Positions 1-7,054 of a DNA stretch of 64,000 bases are shown piece by piece. Position numbers and translations under genes: made by a program. Every line of letters begins with the position of its first letter. Within the stretch, counting starts at the first letter, position 1. The notes below the pieces were generated by a model. That model ran no database searches. It saw nothing but the letters and a program-made list of their open reading frames with translations, and was not told where the DNA came from. Source of the stretch: an uncultured Oscillospiraceae bacterium. Lineage in GTDB: Bacteria; Bacillota; Clostridia; Oscillospirales; Acutalibacteraceae. Where the stretch lies: the NCBI GenBank assembly GCA_900539855.1, contig UQDO01000003.1:37904-101903 (forward strand), in the 5' to 3' direction.

Positions 1-1
1 A

Positions 2-412
2 CTGGCACTTGAAAATTCAAAGTGCCTTTCAGCCGATGTCAACGCGGCGTTTGACCCTACCTTCCCCGATGTCATGGAAAAGCGCAATGCCTGTATGCTC
101 AACTACGGAGCGGTCATAACCAAATATACGGGTGCGCGCGGCAAGGGCGGCACATCAGATGCGTCGGCTGAGTTTGTGGCGTGGATAAGGAATATCCTTG
201 ACAAAAACAATGTTGTGTGGCAGACAGGCGAGCTCGGCAAGGTCGATCTCGGCGGCGGCGGTACCGTGGCAATGTATATTGCAAACCTCGGAGTCGATGT
301 CGTTGACCTCGGCGTTCCGGTGCTGTCGATGCATGCACCGTTTGAGGTTGTCGCGAAGTTTGACGTTTACATGACCTATCTTGCGGTCAAGGCTCTTTTT
401 GAAGCAGAATAA
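2..412 (+). CDS. M18 family aminopeptidase, C-terminal part (truncated by window edge)
   Basis: The reading frame is open from base 2, so the gene begins outside the window and only the last ~136 residues are seen. The protein keeps the end of the M18 (aspartyl aminopeptidase/ApeA-like) metallopeptidase fold. The segment SMHAPFE near the C-terminus carries the His that, in this family, ligands the second zinc; the preceding GGGGTVAMYIANLGVDVVD is also typical of the family. These enzymes remove N-terminal residues from cytoplasmic peptides. A hairpin follows the stop codon. The family assignment is firm. Substrate preference and full length cannot be judged. Confidence 0.9.
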   Translation: MALENSKCLSADVNAAFDPTFPDVMEKRNACMLNYGAVITKYTGARGKGGTSDASAEFVAWIRNILDKNNVVWQTGELGKVDLGGGGTVAMYIANLGVDVVDLGVPVLSMHAPFEVVAKFDVYMTYLAVKALFEAE

Positions 413-420
413 AAATAGTA

Positions 421-450
421 TGCGGCTCCGGCAATGACGTCGGAGCCGCA
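421..450 (+). terminator. Hairpin terminator after the M18 aminopeptidase
   Basis: Perfect 10-bp stem (TGCGGCTCCG / CGGAGCCGCA) with a 10-nt loop, 8 bases after the stop codon. Only a short T-containing tail (AATCTTTC) follows, so termination may be imperfect. Confidence 0.6.
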
Positions 451-491
451 AATCTTTCAGGATTCCCGACGGAAATTTACAAATATTTGAT

Positions 492-520
492 TTGACAGAC
501 CGTTATAATTGTAGTATCAT
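492..520 (+). promoter_or_regulatory. Sigma-A type promoter for the acyltransferase-like gene
   Basis: TTGACA (492-497), 17-bp spacer, TATCAT (515-520). The predicted transcript start near 527 leaves a ~48-nt leader before the preferred start codon at 575. Confidence 0.65.
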
Positions 521-574
521 TATCTTGTGTAAGGTCGGCGTTTCGCTGTGCCAATCGAGCCGGGGGTGAGCGTC

Positions 575-1432
575 TTGAGAAAAGACGGTATAAGAGTTAA
601 AAGCGATGACGTTGAATATGCGGTCGTTCCGCACATTATGGTGGAACGCAGCGATTCTATGAATATGGTAGAGCTTGACATACCGCTTGAGCCGATACAG
701 AACTATCTGAATGCAAAGCGCAGGGAAGGTATAAAACTAAGTCACCTTGTAGTTATTATAGCTGCGTATGTACGCATGCTTGGGGAGTTTCCGTATCTAA
801 ACAGGTTTGTTGTCAATAAACGCATATATGCACGCAACGAATTTACGGTCGCTATGGTTGTGCTGAAAAGCGGGAAAATGGATAACGGCACAATGTCAAA
901 GGTCAACCTTGACCCTAATGATACCATCTTTGAGGTAAACGAAAAGGTGATGTCGTATATCAATAAAAACAAAAACGGTGAGGAAGATAATAAGACCGAT
1001 AAGCTGGCGAAGGGTCTGCTCAGCGTTCCGGGGCTGCTTCGTGTCGGCGTAAACGTTCTCAAATGGATGGATAAGCACAACCTTCTGCCGCGTTCGATAA
1101 TTGAGGCAAGTCCCTTCCACACAAGCCTTACGATATCCAATCTCGCAAGCATTAGAACAAACCATATTTTTCATCATACATATAATTTCGGCACTACGAG
1201 TGTGTTTGTAGCTATCGGAAATTCGCGCGAGGTGCCGAAGCGCGACAAAAACGGTGAGATATATTTTGAAAAATGTATGCCGTTCGGTGTCGTTATGGAT
1301 GAGCGAATCTGCTCGGGAAGTTATTTTGCAATGGCGTTCCGCAAGTTCAGTAAATATCTGAACGATCCGTCGCTGCTTGAGGTGCCGCCCGATCCTGATA
1401 AAGTAATAAAGGAAACACCGTATATAAAATAA
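575..1432 (+). CDS. 2-oxoacid dehydrogenase acyltransferase-like protein (CAT-fold, no lipoyl domain)
   Basis: About 285 residues resembling the catalytic domain of 2-oxoacid dehydrogenase E2 / chloramphenicol acetyltransferase. There is no N-terminal lipoyl or subunit-binding domain and no E1 or E3 gene nearby. I prefer the TTG at 575: it follows GGGGGTGAG at 562-570, and the protein then begins MRKDGIRVKSDD, which suits this family. An upstream GTG at 548 is also in frame. The active-site HxxxDG motif of true E2 and CAT enzymes should lie near residues 242-248, but here reads DERICSG, so the catalytic His and the Asp are both replaced. The protein may bind acyl groups or acylate by another route. 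Family likely; function unknown. Confidence 0.7.
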   Translation: MRKDGIRVKSDDVEYAVVPHIMVERSDSMNMVELDIPLEPIQNYLNAKRREGIKLSHLVVIIAAYVRMLGEFPYLNRFVVNKRIYARNEFTVAMVVLKSGKMDNGTMSKVNLDPNDTIFEVNEKVMSYINKNKNGEEDNKTDKLAKGLLSVPGLLRVGVNVLKWMDKHNLLPRSIIEASPFHTSLTISNLASIRTNHIFHHTYNFGTTSVFVAIGNSREVPKRDKNGEIYFEKCMPFGVVMDERICSGSYFAMAFRKFSKYLNDPSLLEVPPDPDKVIKETPYIK

Positions 1433-1449
1433 ATTGTGACAGCGATAAG

Positions 1450-1480
1450 GCGGCAGGAGCTACGCTCCTGCCGCTTTTTT
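1450..1480 (+). terminator. Rho-independent terminator
   Basis: Perfect 11-bp stem GCGGCAGGAGC / GCTCCTGCCGC around a TAC loop (1450-1474), followed by six T. Nearly the same stem recurs at 5030-5050 and 5286-5306. Confidence 0.9.
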
Positions 1481-1497
1481 ACACCAATGTTATATGA

Positions 1498-1740
1498 CGA
1501 TAAATTTTAGTTTATCTGCATAAAGGCAGATGAATTTTTGGCGCCTCCCTTGCCTAAAGGGAGGTGGATTTGCCGAAGGCAAAGACGGAGGGATACAAAA
1601 TAAAAACATAGCAAAAATCGCTGCAAATGCAACGTAATGTGTAAAAATCCCTCCACCAACCTATCGGTTGGTCCCCCTCCCTTTAGGCAAGGGAGGCAAG
1701 GGCTTACCGGTTTTTTAAACCTATAAACTAAAATTTATCG
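1498..1740. repeat. MITE-like element A with 18-bp perfect terminal inverted repeats
   Basis: The 414-bp gap between genes at 1433-1846 is mostly this element. Its ends are perfect inverted repeats, CGATAAATTTTAGTTTAT at 1498-1515 and its complement at 1723-1740. Inside, a second inverted pair (GCCTCCCTTGCCTAAAGGGAGG near 1541, complement near 1672) would let the transcript fold into a long hairpin. No transposase is encoded. Related ends occur in the elements at 4891-5010 and 27711-27890. I could not see a clear target-site duplication. Confidence 0.75.
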
Positions 1741-1760
1741 GTATTAATAAACGAATTAAA

Positions 1761-1786
1761 ACGGCAGGGGCTCAGTTCCCTGCCGT
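1761..1786 (-). terminator. Terminator of the VanRS-like operon
   Basis: Stem ACGGCAGGG / CCCTGCCGT with an 8-nt loop. Read on the minus strand it is followed by TTTTAATT and lies ~60 bp beyond the histidine kinase stop codon. Confidence 0.65.
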
Positions 1787-1846
1787 ACAACTATAAATTC
1801 AGTCTATCGTATAAACCGGAATGTATTATTGAACAACTAACATGTC

Positions 1847-2968
1847 TCAGATCTTCAGCGGTATGATCACCGTAAACATTACTGTTTCGTCATGGCTTTC
1901 AGCGGTGATGGTGCCGCCGTGCAGCTCGGTTATCTGTTTTGCAATTGCAAGTCCGAGACCTGCACCGCCTTTTGTGCCGCGCGCAGCGTCGGCTCTGAAA
2001 AACTGATCAAATATGCGGTTAAGCTTTTCTTTTGGTATCGTATTGCCCTGATTCTTAAAGCATATCACTGCGTTCTGCCCCTCTACTGACGCCGCTATTT
2101 CAACAGCAGTGTCCGGAAAACTGTATATTACGGCATTACGCAGCAGGTTGTCGAATACCCGTTCCAGTTTGTCGGGATCGCAATTTATGGCTATGCTGTC
2201 AGGCGAATATATTTTACATTCAAGCCCCTTTTCCTTTAGCTGAGGTGAAAACTCGGAGCTTAGCTGCTGCAGCATACGGACGAGGTCAACGCGCTTGTAC
2301 TCAAGCGTCACGGACGAAAGATTAAAGCGTGTTATTTCAAAAAATTCGTTTATAAGATCTTCAAGCCTCTCAGCCTTTGAAAGAGCAATGCCGAGATACT
2401 TTGCCTTCAGTTCTTCGGGCAGCTTGTCCTCGTCCTGCAAAAGATTCAGATAGCCGATGACCGACGAAAGCGGTGTCTTAAGGTCGTGCGCCAGATACAT
2501 TATGAGGTCGCTTTTTCTTTGCTCTGCCGCAGCTGCCGCTTTTGCGTCGTTGACTGCCTTTTCTCTTACCCGGTTCAGTTCACGCTCCGATTCTGAAAGC
2601 TCCTCAGGCAGTATTATCGGCTGATCGGGGTGCTCGGCAAGCTGGGCGGCGGCTCCTGTCATGCTGTCAAGGTATTTAAGCGGTTTTCTGAAGAACAGGC
2701 AGGTCATTATCACCCAGCACAGAATAAAGACGGCTATCATCAGCGCTATTATGTTTCGTGAAGCAAATGACACCAGCGTATAGATAACACTTGCGTAATT
2801 CCAGCGTATGAGACTGCAGATGAACGCGCTCATACCGGTGAAGAGGACTATTCCTCCGGCTATAAAGGCAAGCGCCTCAAAATATCGTACTATCAGCTTT
2901 CTTGAAAGCCTGCTCCGTTCCGAAAAGGCGGTGCTTTTCCGTGTTGCATTATTCAATGGTATATCCAA
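1847..2968 (-). CDS. VanS-like sensor histidine kinase
   Basis: A 373-residue membrane histidine kinase. Two transmembrane helices (about residues 31-55 and 72-94) flank a very short extracellular loop, followed by a HAMP-like linker. The dimerisation/phosphoacceptor box YLAHDLKTPLSSVIGYL has His161 and is almost the VanS sequence. The HATPase domain has the N box (DNLLRNAVIYS), a G1-like segment and GGAGLGLAI. It overlaps the response regulator gene by 20 bp. The start read here is TTG at 2968; a TTG four codons later is possible. The short loop suggests it senses envelope or intramembrane cues. No vanHAX-type ligase genes are present, so glycopeptide resistance is not implied. Confidence 0.88.
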   Translation of the reverse strand: MDIPLNNATRKSTAFSERSRLSRKLIVRYFEALAFIAGGIVLFTGMSAFICSLIRWNYASVIYTLVSFASRNIIALMIAVFILCWVIMTCLFFRKPLKYLDSMTGAAAQLAEHPDQPIILPEELSESERELNRVREKAVNDAKAAAAAEQRKSDLIMYLAHDLKTPLSSVIGYLNLLQDEDKLPEELKAKYLGIALSKAERLEDLINEFFEITRFNLSSVTLEYKRVDLVRMLQQLSSEFSPQLKEKGLECKIYSPDSIAINCDPDKLERVFDNLLRNAVIYSFPDTAVEIAASVEGQNAVICFKNQGNTIPKEKLNRIFDQFFRADAARGTKGGAGLGLAIAKQITELHGGTITAESHDETVMFTVIIPLKI

Positions 2969-3638
2969 CTCCCCACACTGTTTTTATAAATTTCGGAGAC
3001 CTTGCCGGTTCGTGCATCTTTTCTCTGAGTCTTGCTATGTGAGCCATGACGGTGTTGTTGCTGTTCATGTATTTTTCTTTCCACACCGCTTCAAACAGTT
3101 CCTCGGACGGTACCACCTTGCCTTTGCGCTCACAAAGGTACCAGAGTATCGAAAACTCTAACGGGGTAAGCTGCAGCTCATTTCCGTAAAGCACACAGCG
3201 ATGGCTTTCCCTGTTTATTGTAAGACCCCTTATGTCATATTCCTGGGCTGTGGGCTGCTCGCCGGAATTGTATTTCCTGTAGCGGCGCAGCTGTGTTTTT
3301 ATGCGCGCCACCACCTCCAACGGATTGAACGGCTTTGTTATGTAGTCATCGGCACCTATGGTAAGTCCCATGATTTTATCGCTGTCCGCTACTTTTGCGG
3401 TCAGCATTATGACCGGATAAAAGCTTGTTTCCCTGATCGTTTTAAGCAATGTAAATCCGTCGGTATCGGGCAGCATTACATCAAGCACGGCAAGATCAAT
3501 CTTTCCATCCTTTATATAACATCCGGCGTCGGTTCCGTTATAGCACTTGAACACATTGTAGCCGTCGTTTTTAAGATACAGTTCCAAAAGATCGGCAATT
3601 TCCTTTTCATCGTCAACTATCAGTATATTTTCGCTCAA
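2949..3638 (-). CDS. VanR-like OmpR-family response regulator
   Basis: 229 residues. The receiver domain has acidic residues Asp9/Asp10, phosphoacceptor Asp53 (VLDVMLPD), Thr80 and Lys102 (YITKPF). The C-terminal winged helix ends with KTVWGVGYTIE, the classic OmpR/PhoB signature, and overall identity to VanR is visible by eye. The start codon is TTG at 3638 behind an AGGTGAGG ribosome binding site, so translation may be modest. It is co-transcribed with the kinase downstream. Three phased TGTAAG-like repeats sit just upstream of its -35 box, the usual arrangement for autoactivation by this family. Targets beyond itself and possibly the divergent YetF gene are unknown. Confidence 0.93.
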   Translation of the reverse strand: MSENILIVDDEKEIADLLELYLKNDGYNVFKCYNGTDAGCYIKDGKIDLAVLDVMLPDTDGFTLLKTIRETSFYPVIMLTAKVADSDKIMGLTIGADDYITKPFNPLEVVARIKTQLRRYRKYNSGEQPTAQEYDIRGLTINRESHRCVLYGNELQLTPLEFSILWYLCERKGKVVPSEELFEAVWKEKYMNSNNTVMAHIARLREKMHEPARSPKFIKTVWGVGYTIE

Positions 3639-3663
3639 ATCCTCACCTCATTTATCACGAAAT

Positions 3664-3723
3664 ATTATAAATCAGAACTACCGGTTAGTCAACCGATGTA
3701 AGGATTTGTGAGAAAATCGTAAG
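3664..3723 (-). promoter_or_regulatory. Promoter of the VanRS-like operon with phased direct repeats
   Basis: On the minus strand TTGACT (3692-3687), 17-bp spacer and TATAAT (3669-3664) form a near-consensus promoter. Just upstream of the -35 box, plus-strand hexamers TGTAAG (3697), TGTGAG (3707) and CGTAAG (3718) repeat every 10-11 bp. That spacing suits head-to-tail binding by an OmpR-family regulator, here probably the VanR-like protein itself. Confidence 0.65.
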
Positions 3724-3825
3724 AAACGGCAGACATTTTTAATGCGTTTTGGGGAATAATAAGGCAAACGAAAAGGCAGGCGTTGCTTTATTTTTATAAC
3801 CATCACAAGAACGGTCATTCTTTAT

Positions 3826-4467
3826 GTGCTTGTTATATTTGCCATAAGGATAATGGGAAAACGGCAGATAGGCGATATGCAGCCCGGGGAGCTTGTAATA
3901 ACCATTCTGATATCCGAAATAGCGGCTATACCGATACAGGATCTGAACCAGCCGGTCATGACCGGTGTTGTTGCGGTATTCACGCTTGTGTTTCTTGAGA
4001 TAGCCGTGTCGGCAATCACCATGAAATGCCTGCCTCTGCGCAGGTTTTTCTACGGAGATTCGGCAATAATCATAAAGGACGGGGTTCTTGATCAGAAGAA
4101 ACTGCGGTCATTGAGGGTGACGGGACCTGACCTGCTTGAAGTGCTGCGCGGACAGCAGATATTTGATATAAACGACGTGGCATATGCAATACTTGAAACC
4201 AACGGAAACCTCAGCGTCATGCTGAAAAGCGGTGCCCAGAACGTTACTGTAGACGATCTCAACGGGAGGCCGTCGGATAGCCGTATGCCCTGTCTTGTCA
4301 TAAGTGACGGCAGATTTATAAAGGACTCGCTGTCAATTTGCAAGGTGACAAAGGACGAGATAGAAAGCAAGCTGCGCTCGGAAAAGATAAAGCTCAAGGA
4401 TGTTTTTATAATGACCTGCGACAGTGAAAGGAATTATAATATCATAAAAAAGGAAACCGACAGATGA
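3826..4467 (+). CDS. YetF/DUF421 family membrane protein
   Basis: 213 residues from the first standard start (GTG at 3826). The conserved family block RIMGKRQIGDMQPGELVITI follows the first membrane helix, with further helices to about residue 70 and then the soluble YetF C-terminal domain (SLRVTGPDLLEVLRGQ, DVAYAILETNGNLSV). Starting at GTG cuts the first helix short. The same frame stays open back to 3763 and encodes FIFITITRTVILY, as expected for the family, but has no ATG/GTG/TTG there. A TTG at 3783 with RBS AAAGGCAGG is in the wrong frame by one base, across a run of five T. The true start is therefore unresolved. It overlaps the next gene by 4 bp (ATGA). The family is linked to spore or envelope functions but poorly characterised. 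Confidence 0.8.
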   Translation: MLVIFAIRIMGKRQIGDMQPGELVITILISEIAAIPIQDLNQPVMTGVVAVFTLVFLEIAVSAITMKCLPLRRFFYGDSAIIIKDGVLDQKKLRSLRVTGPDLLEVLRGQQIFDINDVAYAILETNGNLSVMLKSGAQNVTVDDLNGRPSDSRMPCLVISDGRFIKDSLSICKVTKDEIESKLRSEKIKLKDVFIMTCDSERNYNIIKKETDR

Positions 4468-4838
4468 AACGACTTTTTACGGCAGCAGTGCTGATGATCA
4501 TAGCAATATCGGTCTGCATAGGCGAGTGCGTATTCATGAAGCGCACATTTGGCAGTATTAATAATGACATAGATGTCATACAGCGGCGCTACGATGAAAA
4601 CGATCCGGCGGCAGAAGCTGCAATAAAAGAACTCAGCGACCACTGGAACAAATATGCAAAGGCCCTGTCATTGTTTATAAATCACGAAAGCATTGACAGC
4701 ATTTCGGGCGTTTTAGCAACGCTGCCCGTTGATTACAGGTTGGATGAGCACAGGTTCAGATCATCTGTGGAAACACTGAGATTTATGCTGCGCGAGCTTT
4801 ACGACACCGAAAAGGTCAGCACCGACGGTTTGTTTTAA
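4464..4838 (+). CDS. DUF4363 family protein
   Basis: 124 residues with one N-terminal membrane helix (residues 4-24), then a helical extracytoplasmic region including KELSDHWNKYAKALSLFINH, the typical DUF4363 block. It is translationally coupled to the YetF gene (ATGA overlap), a pairing common in Clostridia, which suggests the two act together at the membrane. Function is unknown. Family assignment rests on the motif and the neighbour. Confidence 0.75.
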   Translation: MKRLFTAAVLMIIAISVCIGECVFMKRTFGSINNDIDVIQRRYDENDPAAEAAIKELSDHWNKYAKALSLFINHESIDSISGVLATLPVDYRLDEHRFRSSVETLRFMLRELYDTEKVSTDGLF

Positions 4839-4890
4839 AGTCCTGAAGTGTATTGACGGCAAAATCACCGTTTTATTAGGAGCTGCAAAA

Positions 4891-5010
4891 GGATAAATTT
4901 TAGTTTATCTGCGTAAGAAACCGAAAATCTAATTGTGCATTTGTAGGGAACGACCTATGTCTATCAATTAATTATACGAATACCATTCACCTATAAATTA
5001 AAATTTACCG
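4891..5010. repeat. MITE-like element B (short derivative)
   Basis: 120 bp with imperfect terminal inverted repeats: GATAAATTTTAGTTTAT at the left (4892-4908) and ATAAATTAAAATTTACC at the right (4993-5009). Bases 4908-4960 match, in reverse complement, the right arm of element C (27821-27873). The partner arm of C's internal hairpin is missing here, so B looks like an internal-deletion product of a C-type element. Confidence 0.7.
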
Positions 5011-5029
5011 CTTCATGGGTATAAAAAAC

Positions 5030-5306
5030 GGCAGGAGCTGTGCTCCTGCCACAGTTTGTCGATAAACCTCAAAGTCTACTCTTTCGTCGGTTATGCTGCA
5101 TTTTCTGTTTTTCCGCTGACATGCGCGGCGGAAAAACACCTTGTAAGCGAAAAACCGCAGAATATAGCGGTTTTTCAAGGACACTGGGGTGGTATTGGCG
5201 GGGATAGAGCGCAGTCCGAAAATCTTTGATTTTCGAGCGAGCGGCATTCCCGTCCAAAAGCGTGTCGACTTTTTCGACACGCTCCGGCAGGAGCTGTGCT
5301 CCTGCC
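5030..5306. repeat. Intergenic block bounded by identical GGCAGGAGC hairpins; possible dispersed repeat
   Basis: Two copies of the same hairpin, GGCAGGAGC-TGT-GCTCCTGCC, bracket this ~230-bp block (5030-5050 and 5286-5306). Between them are more stem-loops, including AAAAACCGC...GCGGTTTTT near 5152 and GCGTGTCGA...TCGACACGC near 5261. Minus-strand reading yields Arg/Lys-rich open frames with no RBS or recognisable domain, which I take as non-coding. Such blocks are often dispersed in Oscillospiraceae genomes, but I could not check copy number. From 5307 to 5455 I see only AT-rich sequence without a clear signal. Confidence 0.45.
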
Positions 5307-5455
5307 AAACTATGTACAGATCTGTTTTTATGTTTATTATCTGACAACTTCAAAATTCTAATTTTCAATTTTGGATTTTCAATTTCAAACGTCTTTTTCT
5401 GCAAATGTACAATTAGATTATTGCTTTTTGATGCCGCTAAAGTAAAATATACTTA

Positions 5456-6382
5456 TCACTCAAACACCGTACCGACGGCTTTTGGGCAGCAATCGGGGGA
5501 ATAATGCCACTTGTCTATGTGGTCACCTTTATAAAACTGCTTTATCGGCATGAGACGGTCGCCTCCGTCAAAGGAGTCTATTATTATAAGCTTTACCTTC
5601 ATTTTATCGGGCAGTATGCTTTTAATATAAACGCTTGCCCATTCACCTGCCGAAACATTGGATCTCAGCTCAGCCAGTCCGGCAAGGTTCGGAGCCAGCT
5701 CTACAAATATCCCGTAGCTTTCAACCGAGCGGATTATGCCCGATACCGTTTCACCGGCGCAAAAGCAGTCGGCGTTTTCCTGCCATGTGCCGAGCAGCTC
5801 CTTCATTGACAGGGTTATTCTGCCGCAGTCGTTTGATTTTATGACTGCGGTTATTTCATCTCCGCACCGGCATCGGTCGCCGGGGTGGGATATTCTTGAT
5901 ACCGATATTGAGTCTATAGGCAGCAGAGCTATGCATCCGCAGCCGATATCGCAGAATGCGCCGAAGCTTTCGAGGTGCGTGACCCGTGCTTTTACGATAT
6001 CGCCGGAGCGCAGCCGCGATATATAATTATTAAGACATTCCTCCTGCGCGCGGCGTCTTGACAGCACCGCAACCTTTGTGCCGGAGCCGTCACGCGAAAA
6101 TCCTTCTATTATAAATGACACCGGCTTGCCGACCCGGGAAATCAGCGCAATATCGCGGACACTGCCGTCATTTATTCCGATAGCGCCGTCGCAGCGCGGT
6201 ATTATACCTTTTATACTGCCGAGGTCGACCAGCAGATTGTGCGCTGCGTCGCAGCTTAAAGCTCTTGCCTCTATTATTTCTCCTTTTGCGGCTGCTTCCT
6301 CAAGCAGCGCTTCTGACGACAGTATACGGCAGTTTTTAGGCGTCGTGATCAGTGAACCTTCGGGATAATAATTGCATATCAT
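5456..6382 (-). CDS. S1-domain RNA-binding protein (ribosomal protein S1-like)
   Basis: 308 residues with at least three S1/OB-fold repeats: about 33-105 (EIIEARALSC...VAVLSRRRA), 125-193 (GDIVKARVTHLESFGAFCDIG...ITLSMKELLGTW) and 205-272 (GETVSGIIRSVESYGIFVELAP). The middle repeat has the canonical LESFGAF/SISR signature. A Cys/His-containing tail follows. It is shorter than the 4-6 repeat bacterial S1 and resembles the S1-like or IspH-S1-tail proteins of Clostridia. Probable role: RNA binding in translation or mRNA handling. RBS GAAAGGTAAG precedes ATG 6382. The gene stands alone on the minus strand. Confidence 0.82.
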   Translation of the reverse strand: MICNYYPEGSLITTPKNCRILSSEALLEEAAAKGEIIEARALSCDAAHNLLVDLGSIKGIIPRCDGAIGINDGSVRDIALISRVGKPVSFIIEGFSRDGSGTKVAVLSRRRAQEECLNNYISRLRSGDIVKARVTHLESFGAFCDIGCGCIALLPIDSISVSRISHPGDRCRCGDEITAVIKSNDCGRITLSMKELLGTWQENADCFCAGETVSGIIRSVESYGIFVELAPNLAGLAELRSNVSAGEWASVYIKSILPDKMKVKLIIIDSFDGGDRLMPIKQFYKGDHIDKWHYSPDCCPKAVGTVFE

Positions 6383-6402
6383 ATTCTTCTTACCTTTCTC
6401 TT

Positions 6403-6432
6403 GCAGAGGCGTTTTGCCTCTGCTCTTTTTTT
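6403..6432 (+). terminator. Plus-strand terminator between the S1-like gene and the phage module
   Basis: Stem GCAGAGGC / GCCTCTGC (6403-6410, 6416-6423) with a 5-nt loop, followed on the plus strand by an eight-T run. No plus-strand gene lies upstream, so it insulates the phage head module from antisense read-through. It lies in the 5' leader of the S1-like gene on the other strand. Confidence 0.75.
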
Positions 6433-6497
6433 TATTCCCGTAGATTTATATGATGAGAGTAAAGAAAAATATAGCCGTTTTAAAAAAATTCTTTTCT

Positions 6498-6528
6498 GTT
6501 GCATTTCTGTTGTCCGAATATATGCAAC
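6498..6528. promoter_or_regulatory. 31-bp inverted repeat upstream of the phage head module
   Basis: GTTGCAT (6498-6504) and ATGCAAC (6522-6528) are perfect 7-bp arms 17 bp apart, ending 43 bp before the first phage gene. This could be a repressor site or a promoter-proximal hairpin. No consensus promoter was clear in this stretch. Confidence 0.4.
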
Positions 6529-6571
6529 CGGACCCGTTTTTAGGGGGTATTGTGAAAGGGGATTTTAAAAC

Positions 6572-7054
6572 ATGTCACTAACTCCAAAGGAAAAAGAATT
6601 CTGTCGGTTTTACAGTGTTTGCGGCAATCACCGCGAGGCAGCGGCGAGGGCAGGCATAGCGTTTCCCGACAGAGCCGGACTTAAACTGCTGCAAAGGCAG
6701 GAGATCGCCGACGAAATATCGGTACAAAAGGAATCGGCAGGGCGTATTGCAGACGCGTCCGACGGGCTGAGAAGAATTGCTTTCGGCTCGGTCGCCGATG
6801 CGGTCAGACTGATATTTCTGAACGGTGAGGAATGTCCCGATACCGATAGCCTCGATCTGTTTATGGTGTCGGAAATTAAGCGCAGCGGGAACGGCGGCAT
6901 CGAAATCAAATTCTTTGACCGCTTAAAGGCGCTCGATATGCTTATGTCATCGGCGCCGGGCAGCGGAGAGGGGTCGGCACCGTTTATTGACGCAATAATG
7001 AAGGGTGCCGCCGCCATCAAAGAAAGCACCCGGAGCGACAACGATGAATTTTAA
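6572..7054 (+). CDS. Phage terminase small subunit
   Basis: 160 residues. The N-terminus (LTPKEKEFCRFYSVCGNHREAAARAG) is the DNA-binding helix-turn-helix of PBSX/XtmA-type small terminases, which recognise the packaging site and deliver DNA to the large subunit. RBS AAAGGGG precedes ATG 6572. It overlaps the large-subunit gene by 11 bp. It is the first gene of a nine-gene head module on the plus strand. The reading frame is intact with no sign of decay. Confidence 0.85.
   Translation: MSLTPKEKEFCRFYSVCGNHREAAARAGIAFPDRAGLKLLQRQEIADEISVQKESAGRIADASDGLRRIAFGSVADAVRLIFLNGEECPDTDSLDLFMVSEIKRSGNGGIEIKFFDRLKALDMLMSSAPGSGEGSAPFIDAIMKGAAAIKESTRSDNDEF

Noticed and set aside
1847..3638. VanRS as part of a glycopeptide resistance cluster
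   Set aside because: No D-Ala-D-Lac ligase, VanH or VanX genes occur in the window; similarity is limited to the two regulators.
5005..5504. Several Arg/Lys-rich reading frames on both strands of the 4.84-5.46 kb gap
   Set aside because: They overlap hairpins and a repeat block, have no RBS and no recognisable domain.
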